DNA of 64,000 nucleotides. Source: Candidatus Poribacteria bacterium (GTDB lineage Bacteria > Poribacteria > WGA-4E > GCA-2687025). Position 1 is the first letter of the stretch; every line of letters begins with the position of its first letter. The position numbers and the translations under genes were made by a program. Shown piece by piece: positions 51,362 through 58,723 of the stretch. The stretch spans positions 1 to 64,000 of the forward strand of contig JABGQA010000110.1 in the NCBI GenBank assembly GCA_018644665.1, read 5' to 3'. The notes below the pieces were generated by a model. That model searched no databases. It was not told the DNA's origin and worked only from the letters and a program-made list of their open reading frames with translations.

Positions 51362-52411
51362 ATGGCAACGAAAGTGATAGTCGTGAGGGGTTTCGTAGCC
51401 ACCTTCATCGTGGTCGCATCCGTTCTCATCATAGGCGGATGCCAGGAGTTGCGGGACGAGGAACTCGATCCCACTCCTCCGGACCCGGAGAACATCCCAC
51501 CGTTCCTCGTCTCGGCCCCTGATGTCCATCCCGGCAACCACGCCACGGGCTATCAGCGCCTCGACTGTGTGACCTGCCACACGACGCGCCTGATTCGGGG
51601 CCATGCCGACTTCCCCCAAGAGCGCTGCGTAAAGTGTCACGGGTACAACGGCTCGCCGGCCTTCGTGGGCTGCGGCGAGTGCCATGACGTGCCCAATGCA
51701 GCGGGCTTCCCGATTTCCGGCCTGCACGATTTCCACGTCTCCGAGAAGGCGTTCACGTGCGACGAGTGCCACGCGAACAACACACACCGCAACGGCGGTC
51801 TCGACATCTCCCTGAAGCGCGGCGGCGCCTTCTATCGTGACATCTCGACTGTCCCTGGCGACTCTGGCGTGTTCGCGGGCGAGGGTTGCTCCGATGTCGG
51901 TTGCCACGAGGCCCGGGCCTGGAAGGAGGGCGCCTGCGAGACGTGCCACGAATCGCCTCCTTCAGGACCGAGCCATGAACTTCATCTGGCCGTGCGAGGC
52001 TCCGCGACCCAACCCGCGCTCACCTGCCGCGACTGCCACGCGGACAACGAACACGACGACGACCTCACCTCGGGCGCGATCGACGTGGGTGGGCCCGAGT
52101 GGATCGACTGGCAGGCCTACGCGGGAAGCTGCGAGACGACCTGCCACGGCGCCGAGGAGAAGGTGTGGACGTGCGACACGTGCCACGGATTCCCGCCGGA
52201 GGTGGGCGCGCACAGACGGCACGCGGTTGAGTTGGTCCTGCAATGCGAAATATGCCACTCGAACCACGAGCACTCCTCCGAAGCGGTCGCTGACCCTCTG
52301 AACCAGACGGGCAAGGTCGAGATCTCGTTCCTGTTCGAGCGCGGGCGATGGGATCCCCTCACGCGCACGTGCTTCGATGTGGGGTGTCACGCCGATTGGC
52401 AGTGGCCATGA
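51362..52411 (+). CDS. Multihaem cytochrome c lipoprotein (11 haem motifs)
   Basis: The start at 51362 is chosen because the lipoprotein signal (IIGGC) begins there; a GTG at 51308 would add residues before it. The 349-residue product has eight CxxCH, one CxxxCH (CETTCH) and two CxxxxCH motifs (CSDVGCH, CFDVGCH). The CxxxxCH...CxxCH arrangement resembles a domain first described in Geobacter cytochromes. A periplasmic or outer-membrane-attached electron carrier is likely. It overlaps the next gene by four bases (ATGA), and that gene encodes an outer-membrane-barrel candidate, as in porin-cytochrome modules. Confidence 0.85.
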   Translation: MATKVIVVRGFVATFIVVASVLIIGGCQELRDEELDPTPPDPENIPPFLVSAPDVHPGNHATGYQRLDCVTCHTTRLIRGHADFPQERCVKCHGYNGSPAFVGCGECHDVPNAAGFPISGLHDFHVSEKAFTCDECHANNTHRNGGLDISLKRGGAFYRDISTVPGDSGVFAGEGCSDVGCHEARAWKEGACETCHESPPSGPSHELHLAVRGSATQPALTCRDCHADNEHDDDLTSGAIDVGGPEWIDWQAYAGSCETTCHGAEEKVWTCDTCHGFPPEVGAHRRHAVELVLQCEICHSNHEHSSEAVADPLNQTGKVEISFLFERGRWDPLTRTCFDVGCHADWQWP

Positions 52412-53832
52412 ACACCAGACACCGCCCTAGGCGCCGATCGCAGCGCGTTCAAGGCGCGAGCCGACTGCCTGCCCTTCGCAGGGCAAAGTTGGGATGGGGT
52501 CCAGGGCTCCGCCTCCTGGCTCCGCTGCTGGTACTGGCTCTGACTCTTGCCTGCCTCGCGACCACGGCGTTGGCCGACGGCAGCATCCAGGGCAGCATCA
52601 CGAGCGCCTTGTGGGCGCGGGAGAACGTCGTTCCGGCCGTCACGGGCGAGCGTGGGCGCGACGCCGAAGAAACGCGCGTAAGCTGGTACCAGTATGGCCG
52701 CCTGTCGACGAGTCTCTATCCTGAATCGCGCGACGGCGTTGCGGCCCAGGCGTACGTATCGGGTCGATGGCGTTCGTTCACCGAGCCTGCCGCCTCGTTC
52801 CTCAGCACCGACGACGATCTCCGTGTCTATCAGGCTTACGTGGACCTCACGTCCGCGGCGACGCGCAAGGCGCATCTGCGCATCGGTCGACAATATCTCC
52901 CACACGCCGTGGGCTTCTGGCGCATGGACGGCGCGCGGCTGCGAGCGCGCCTCGGGTCTCTCACCGCAACCGTCGCTGGCGGAAAGGGCGCGCTACGCTG
53001 GGCGTCCGCAGACAACCACACGGACGTGCTGAGCGGCACGCTAAGCGCGCGCGCTGGGCGACATCTATCGGCGCGCGTGGGCGCGTTCTGGGCAGGACAG
53101 GACCTGGCCGAGGACGTGGAAGACAACGCAGGACTGCTGTACCTGACCGCCGGAGGGGACCTCTCCTCCGCCAGGACATCGCGTATCCATCGCATCGCGC
53201 GGACCGATCTGCGCGTCTCCGCAGACGTGGCATACAACCCGCTGCTGAAACGAGTCGCGCAGGCGTCGGCGCGGACATCCCTATCGCGAGGGATGCTCTC
53301 GCTCGGCTTCTCGCATAGGTACGACACGCCCCAGTTTGCGCCGGATTCGATCTTCACGGTGTTTGCCGTCGAAGCGCGGCGGGAGAATACCGCTACCGTC
53401 GAGGTGCGACCCGAGACATGGTGGAGCCTCGCGGGCCGACATACCGACCAGAAATTCGACGACGGCTCGGCCACCCGCGACCGCGTTGAAGCGCGCTTCT
53501 TTGTTGACGCGGAAGCCGTCGCCGCGGCGGGGGCGGAATGGCTTACGTGGGAAGGCGTGCGCCGGCGCTACGGATACGTGCGGGTGCAGAAGTACTTCAC
53601 GCCGCATCTGCAACTCGCGCTGAGCAACGCGCTGAGCTCTTACCGATTTACCGACGGCGCCGACGACGACTTCGGGCGCACCGTGGGCGCAGAGGCGCGC
53701 CTGGACTTGCACCGCGACTGGAGCGCGCTCGTGCGCGTCGAGCGGAACCGCAATACCGACTACGCGAACGCCATGCGCGTGTTCGGATACCTACGCACGT
53801 CGTTCGGAACGCGGACGGGGGGTCGACCATGA
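52408..53832 (+). CDS. Outer-membrane beta-barrel protein, porin-cytochrome partner candidate
   Basis: The start at 52408 overlaps the preceding stop. A long basic N-terminus and a hydrophobic core (LLAPLLVLALTLACLA) form the signal peptide, cleaved near the ALADG site. The 474-residue product is rich in alternating hydrophobic/polar strands with aromatic ends (GQYLPHAVGFWRMDG-like, LSLGFSHRY, SNALSSYRF, FGYLRTSFG). The pattern fits a transmembrane barrel of the kind that wraps a cytochrome in porin-cytochrome complexes. Residues about 19-31 are encoded by a dispersed repeat copy (52466-52502). No porin family is identified by sequence alone. Confidence 0.75.
   Translation: MNTRHRPRRRSQRVQGASRLPALRRAKLGWGPGLRLLAPLLVLALTLACLATTALADGSIQGSITSALWARENVVPAVTGERGRDAEETRVSWYQYGRLSTSLYPESRDGVAAQAYVSGRWRSFTEPAASFLSTDDDLRVYQAYVDLTSAATRKAHLRIGRQYLPHAVGFWRMDGARLRARLGSLTATVAGGKGALRWASADNHTDVLSGTLSARAGRHLSARVGAFWAGQDLAEDVEDNAGLLYLTAGGDLSSARTSRIHRIARTDLRVSADVAYNPLLKRVAQASARTSLSRGMLSLGFSHRYDTPQFAPDSIFTVFAVEARRENTATVEVRPETWWSLAGRHTDQKFDDGSATRDRVEARFFVDAEAVAAAGAEWLTWEGVRRRYGYVRVQKYFTPHLQLALSNALSSYRFTDGADDDFGRTVGAEARLDLHRDWSALVRVERNRNTDYANAMRVFGYLRTSFGTRTGGRP
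52466..52502 (+). repeat. Dispersed REP-like repeat inside a coding region, copy 4
   Basis: TGCCCT-TCGC-AGGGCA forms a hairpin (52470-52485) and is followed by AAGTTGGGATGGGGTC. The same hairpin plus GGATGGGGT motif occurs at 28652-28689 and on both arms at 44534-44710. Here it lies in the N-terminal region of the barrel gene and encodes part of the signal-peptide leader. Confidence 0.55.
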
Positions 53833-54902
53833 CGCCTCGAACTCCTCACACGGTCGGACTTCTCGGCATTCTGGGCGCGATGTGTCTGCTGGCCGGATGT
53901 GTGCTGTGGACCGTCGGGCTCGGAGCGCGCGACGACGTGGACGCCGACAGCGAACTCGTGTTCTCGCACGACCGCCACGGGAAGATGGACATCGACTGCG
54001 CGGAATGCCACGACGTGGCGACCGCCGTATCACACGACGACCTGATCCCACGCGAAGCCGACTGCATGCCCTGCCACAGCCGGGAACAGGGCTGTGAGCT
54101 GTGCCACGGGAACGCGAACCTCGTGCGGCCTCGCCCGGCGGATTTCCGCGATCTGCGACTGAAGCACACGACGCACATCAAGCCGGACGTGAATCCCGAC
54201 GGCTGCGACCGCTGCCATCCGAACGTCTCCCGAAGCGAGCAGGTGACGGACTCCTACTCCGTGCCGCAGCAGGTGTGCGCTGAGTGCCACTCGACCGACA
54301 TGGGATCGGCGGACCGCTGCGGGTACTGCCACGACCAGATGGGTACAACCGCGTTCCTGCCGGTGTCGCACAACGCGTCCTGGCTGACGGAGCACGCCTC
54401 GGCCACGAAGGGCGAGGACGACCTGTGCGAGGTGTGTCACCGGGGAAGCGTGCGCGCGGACTTCATGCGCGGTCCGGCGACGCCCGAATTCGTCATGACG
54501 AGCGATCACGCGCAGACGGCTCAGGTGGACGCGTGCGCGGACTGCCATCTTGGAGACGTGTGGCCAGAGGGAGTGCACGACGACAACTACCTTCAGCACC
54601 ACTCGATCGACGCGTCGCTGACGACATCGACGTGCGAAAGCTGCCATCAGCGCGACGAGTGCATGGCGTGTCACATCGAGACGGGCGTGGAGTTCGCCGA
54701 CATCCATACAGCCGGGTTCATCTTCGATCATGGCAGCGAGGCCCGCATGCGTCTGGAGACGTGCGCGGTCTGTCACGAGGAATCCACGTGCATCGAGTGC
54801 CACAGCGAAGTGTCGCCGCACCCGGACGGGTTCGAGGCGGAGTCGTCGAGCATGAACGCGGCGCTCTGCGGTAAGTGCCACGCGGGAGGGGAAATCGAAT
54901 GA
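53829..54902 (+). CDS. Multihaem cytochrome c lipoprotein (13 haem motifs)
   Basis: The start at 53829 overlaps the barrel gene by four bases. The 357-residue product has a lipoprotein signal with LLAGC and thirteen CxxCH motifs in rapid succession, with many additional His residues that could be axial ligands (for example SHDRHG and SHDDL). There is little sequence between haems, as in densely packed multihaem wires. It is probably a periplasmic or outer-membrane electron carrier. It overlaps the next gene (ATGA). Confidence 0.87.
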   Translation: MTPRTPHTVGLLGILGAMCLLAGCVLWTVGLGARDDVDADSELVFSHDRHGKMDIDCAECHDVATAVSHDDLIPREADCMPCHSREQGCELCHGNANLVRPRPADFRDLRLKHTTHIKPDVNPDGCDRCHPNVSRSEQVTDSYSVPQQVCAECHSTDMGSADRCGYCHDQMGTTAFLPVSHNASWLTEHASATKGEDDLCEVCHRGSVRADFMRGPATPEFVMTSDHAQTAQVDACADCHLGDVWPEGVHDDNYLQHHSIDASLTTSTCESCHQRDECMACHIETGVEFADIHTAGFIFDHGSEARMRLETCAVCHEESTCIECHSEVSPHPDGFEAESSSMNAALCGKCHAGGEIE

Positions 54903-56953
54903 CGCCCATTCGGCTTCGACACGTCCTCCTGCTCGCGCTTGCGGCGCTGATTCTCATCGGGTGCCGCCCGGTGGTGACATCACCCGCCGAAGTGACTCCT
55001 CCGCCAGTGAAGATCCTGCCGGACGTGAAGGTGGCGTTGCTCAAGTACCACCTCCCGAAGTACCTGCGGTCCACGCCGCGATCCGCGCCACTGCTCGACG
55101 CGGAAAACCACCCGCACGGCTGGGAAAAGCCCGACTGCGCGAGCTGCCACGAGCTTGCCCCGCAGGCGCCGATGGACGACTGTGCGGGGTGCCACGGGTT
55201 CAACGGCGCCCGCGAGGATCCCGAGGACTGCGTTACGTGCCACCAGGTCGAGAACGAGGACAGGCTACACGTGGCGCACGTGCGCTCTCCGTCGCGCGAT
55301 GTCGCCTGTGCGGACTGTCACCCGGACGCGCGCGAAGGCGTGAGCCATGCGAACGGCGTGAAGGACGTGCTGTTGGCTACGGGCACGCACGTGCTGGCCG
55401 TCGGGATGTCCGCTGAGGCTCCCCACACGACGCGCACCTGCGCCGACACCGGCTGCCACACGGAGCGGGAGTGGGATACCGAGTCGTGCCTGGAGTGCCA
55501 CGCGTACCCACCCGCCACCGGTCTGCACGCGACGCATCTCACCGGCCACGACGGATACCGACTCGACGTGATGTGCGAGTCCTGCCATCAGGGGTATGAC
55601 CACGAATCCGGCGAGGTGAACATCGCGGGGTTCGAGGAATACGACAGCTATACCGGGACGTGCACGACATCGTGCCACGCAGACATTGAGCGAGAAGAAC
55701 CCGTGGCCGAGGTCGAGACCTGGGACTGCGCCGGATGCCACGACTTCCCGCTGGACACGGGCAACCACGACGTATCGGCCCACGTGGAGAACGGCTGCGC
55801 CACCTGCCACAGCGGACACAACCACTCGGGGATCGTGACGGAAGTTGGCCTGGGCATCGGTGACGCCATCGCCGAAGTACGCATGGAGAGCCACGGTCGG
55901 TTCGCCGACGGCACCTGCACGACGCCCTGCCATGAGCAGGTCACGTGGGGCGACTCCTGCTCAGACTGCCACGGGTATCCGCCCGGCACCGGCTCGCACC
56001 CGTATCACGTGCAGGAAGAGGGATTGCGCTGCCGCGATTGCCACGGCTTCAATGAGCACGACGGGTCCGTTGAGCGCGGGATCATCGACGTCTCCGGCGA
56101 CTTCGCATACGACCGGACGCAGGGAACGTGCGCGACCGACTGCCATCAGGAAGCCACCTCCGACTACTGGGGTTGCGAGACGTGTCACGACTATCCGCCG
56201 GACACGGCCAATCACGTGTCGCACGCGGAGCCGTCGGGCAAGTATTGGGACATCTCGGATCGGGTGGAAGCGGCGGGGGACGGGCCCGTCGTCGGGTGCG
56301 TCGAGTGTCACTCGGACCACACGCACAGCGCGCGGGCGGCTGATCCACAGGCGGGCGCTCTGACCGCGGTCGTCACCTTGCGCGAGGGCGTGTTCGTGGC
56401 GGACACGGAACGCTGCAACACAGCGTGTCACTCGCCGTTCTCGTGGCAGGAGACATGCGACTCGTGCCACGCTGCGCCCCCCGGGAGCGGGGACCACGCG
56501 GTACACATCGCCGACGACGCGATCAACTGCGGCACGTGCCACACGTCGAGTCTGCACGACCTGAGCGACGCGACGCCGATCGGGAGTATTACGGGCGGCG
56601 CCGTCGAGATATCCGGCATGGACACGATGACGGGGTCATGCTCGACGACATGCCACGTGAACGACGCGGGCCGACGCGAGGTGCAATACTGGGACTGCGC
56701 GTCATGCCATGACCTGCCGCCGTCGACGGGCGCGCATCCGATACACGTCGAGTACGACATCTCGTGCGGCGTGTGCCACATGGATCACGAACACAGCAGC
56801 GCGGCGGCCGAGCAGCCACCGGATCTGACGAAGGCCTCGGTGCAGTTCTCGGCGCGCGGCTCTTACGCCGCCGGGACGCAGACTTGCTCCAACATAGGCT
56901 GTCACCGGGACATCGGCTGGATGGCGGTTTCGGAGGAACGAGGAGTCCGATGA
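54899..56953 (+). CDS. Large multihaem cytochrome c lipoprotein (23 haem motifs)
   Basis: The start at 54899 overlaps the preceding stop and gives a lipoprotein signal ending in LILIGC. The 684-residue product carries sixteen CxxCH, five CxxxCH (CTTSCH, CTTPCH, CATDCH, CNTACH, CSTTCH) and two CxxxxCH (CADTGCH, CSNIGCH) motifs. The layout is modular: repeating units of CxxxCH then CxxCH separated by P-P-x-T-G-x-H segments (YPPATGLH, PPGTGSHP, LPPSTGAH). This suggests gene-internal repeats. An outer-membrane or periplasmic electron conduit is the probable role. It overlaps the next start. Confidence 0.87.
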   Translation: MTPIRLRHVLLLALAALILIGCRPVVTSPAEVTPPPVKILPDVKVALLKYHLPKYLRSTPRSAPLLDAENHPHGWEKPDCASCHELAPQAPMDDCAGCHGFNGAREDPEDCVTCHQVENEDRLHVAHVRSPSRDVACADCHPDAREGVSHANGVKDVLLATGTHVLAVGMSAEAPHTTRTCADTGCHTEREWDTESCLECHAYPPATGLHATHLTGHDGYRLDVMCESCHQGYDHESGEVNIAGFEEYDSYTGTCTTSCHADIEREEPVAEVETWDCAGCHDFPLDTGNHDVSAHVENGCATCHSGHNHSGIVTEVGLGIGDAIAEVRMESHGRFADGTCTTPCHEQVTWGDSCSDCHGYPPGTGSHPYHVQEEGLRCRDCHGFNEHDGSVERGIIDVSGDFAYDRTQGTCATDCHQEATSDYWGCETCHDYPPDTANHVSHAEPSGKYWDISDRVEAAGDGPVVGCVECHSDHTHSARAADPQAGALTAVVTLREGVFVADTERCNTACHSPFSWQETCDSCHAAPPGSGDHAVHIADDAINCGTCHTSSLHDLSDATPIGSITGGAVEISGMDTMTGSCSTTCHVNDAGRREVQYWDCASCHDLPPSTGAHPIHVEYDISCGVCHMDHEHSSAAAEQPPDLTKASVQFSARGSYAAGTQTCSNIGCHRDIGWMAVSEERGVR

Positions 56954-58050
56954 GAACGCGTTTCATCATCGCTGCGCTGGTGTGGACGGTGGCCTCCGCC
57001 GCGTCGGCTCAGGCCCCGACGCCGGATGCAGTCGAGTCGCCGGCGGACTATCGCGGCTGCGTGCTGTCGAAGTGCCACGGCACGCCGGGGGCGTTCATCG
57101 AGCTGGAAGACGGCTCGACACGGCCGATGACGGTGGACACGAGTCACCTCGTCGATTCGGCCCACAAGAAGCTGTCGTGCATCGAATGCCACTCCGACAT
57201 CGAAGTGATTCCGCACCCCGCCGACCTCAAGCTCGTGAACTGCGAGAGCTGCCACTACGCGCAGAATCCACGCGGCGCGCCGAACGTGGGGCAGTTCAAG
57301 CAGTACCCCGAGAGCGTGCACGGCCGAAAGCGCGCTGAGGGCGACGAGAAGGCGCCGTATTGCACGGACTGCCACGGCGTCCACGACATACAGGGGCCCG
57401 ACACCCCCTCCTCCCACGTTCACCGGAAGGAACTCGCGGGGACGTGCGGTGGGTGCCACGAGGACGAATCGACGACGTACGCGACGAGTATCCACGGCAC
57501 AGAACTCGCCGCCGACAACCCGGACACGCCCGCGTGCATCGACTGCCACGGCGTCCACGACATCCTCGAGGTGGGGGATCCCGAGTCTCGTGTGCACAGC
57601 ACGCACGTTGTCGAGACGTGCTCCCGATGTCACGCGGCGGTGGCGCTGGCCGATAGGTACGGGTTCTCGGCCCTTCGCGTAGAGAGCTACGAGGAGAGCT
57701 TCCACGGGCTGGCGGACAAGTACGACGTGACCGTGGTCGCGAACTGCTCCAGTTGTCACGGCATCCACAACATACTGCCCCACACCGAGCCGGACTCGAC
57801 GATCCACGCGGCGAACCTGCTGGATACGTGCGGGCAGACCGACTGCCATCCCGATGCGCAGGACCTGTTCGCGACCGGCGAGGTGCATATGGGCATTGCC
57901 GAGGCCCGTCCGGTGGCCGTCAGCTTCGTTCGGGCGCTGTACATGCTCCTGATCGTCGGCGTGATCGGCGCGATGGCGGTGCACAATCTCTTCGATCTGC
58001 GCGCCGTCACAAGGGATCGGCGAGCTACGACGCAGAGGCGGGACGCATAG
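56950..58050 (+). CDS. Membrane-anchored nonahaem cytochrome c
   Basis: The start at 56950 overlaps the preceding stop and yields a cleavable signal peptide (VWTVASAASAQA). The 366-residue product has seven CxxCH and two CxxxxCH motifs (CVLSKCH, CGQTDCH), with repeated segments such as C(T/I)DCHGVHDI. One C-terminal hydrophobic helix (ALYMLLIVGVIGAMAVH, about 330-350) anchors it in the inner membrane with the haem domain outside. Directly after it comes the membrane cytochrome b gene, one base away, so the pair may form a quinol-oxidising module. Confidence 0.86.
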   Translation: MRTRFIIAALVWTVASAASAQAPTPDAVESPADYRGCVLSKCHGTPGAFIELEDGSTRPMTVDTSHLVDSAHKKLSCIECHSDIEVIPHPADLKLVNCESCHYAQNPRGAPNVGQFKQYPESVHGRKRAEGDEKAPYCTDCHGVHDIQGPDTPSSHVHRKELAGTCGGCHEDESTTYATSIHGTELAADNPDTPACIDCHGVHDILEVGDPESRVHSTHVVETCSRCHAAVALADRYGFSALRVESYEESFHGLADKYDVTVVANCSSCHGIHNILPHTEPDSTIHAANLLDTCGQTDCHPDAQDLFATGEVHMGIAEARPVAVSFVRALYMLLIVGVIGAMAVHNLFDLRAVTRDRRATTQRRDA

Positions 58051-58051
58051 C

Positions 58052-58723
58052 ATGACCGACGTACGACGCGTCACGGACATCCCGGCGGGCATCGACACCG
58101 GCGTGCGCCTCTCGGTGAACGAGCGGCTGCAGCACGGGACGATGTTCGTATCGTTCACCGTCCTGGCGCTGTCGGGGTTCATGGTCCATCTGCCGCGGGC
58201 GATCATCGTGGCGCTGGGTCTAGCGAGTCCCGTGGTGTTCGAGATACGCGGGACGATCCACCGGGTGTCTGGCATCGCCATGGTGGTGGTGAGCGTCTAT
58301 CACCTGTTCTACCTGCTTGGCACGCGACGCGGTCGCTGGCAGCTTCGAGAGATGCTGCCGCGCCCGTGCGATTGGACCGAGTTCCGGCAGACGCTAAGCC
58401 ACTTCCGAAGCGGCGACGCCCCTCGTCCCAAGTACGGTTGGTACAACTACGCGGAGAAGGCCGAGTACTGGGCGCTCGTCTGGGGCACGGTGATCATGGC
58501 CCTGACGGGCTTCATACTCTGGTTGGAGGAACTGAGCCCGAAGATCGTCATCGACGTGTCTGCGGTGATCCACCGGTACGAAGCCATCCTCGCCGTCCTG
58601 GCGGTCGTCGTGTGGCATGTCTACCACGTCCATCTTTCCCCCGAGGTGTTCCCGATGAACCCGGCCTGGCTGACGGGAAAGACGGGCGAAGGCGAGCCGG
58701 AGGAAGGGGCGGACCATGAATGA
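58052..58723 (+). CDS. Membrane cytochrome b (di-haem b subunit)
   Basis: The 223-residue product has four hydrophobic helices (about 30-60, 68-90, 137-160 and 176-194). His28, His70, His84, His174, His189, His192 and His194 are candidates for haem b ligands, which fits the prokaryotic cytochrome b561/FdhI/Ni-Fe hydrogenase cytochrome b type. It would exchange electrons with the quinone pool and pass them to the cytochromes encoded on either side. Its stop overlaps the next start by eight bases, so assembly with the next product is likely. Confidence 0.85.
   Translation: MTDVRRVTDIPAGIDTGVRLSVNERLQHGTMFVSFTVLALSGFMVHLPRAIIVALGLASPVVFEIRGTIHRVSGIAMVVVSVYHLFYLLGTRRGRWQLREMLPRPCDWTEFRQTLSHFRSGDAPRPKYGWYNYAEKAEYWALVWGTVIMALTGFILWLEELSPKIVIDVSAVIHRYEAILAVLAVVVWHVYHVHLSPEVFPMNPAWLTGKTGEGEPEEGADHE

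Noticed and set aside
56902..58281. A 459-codon minus-strand frame across the nonahaem cytochrome
   Set aside because: It lies opposite CxxCH-bearing genes and contains only Val/Arg/His-rich shadow sequence.
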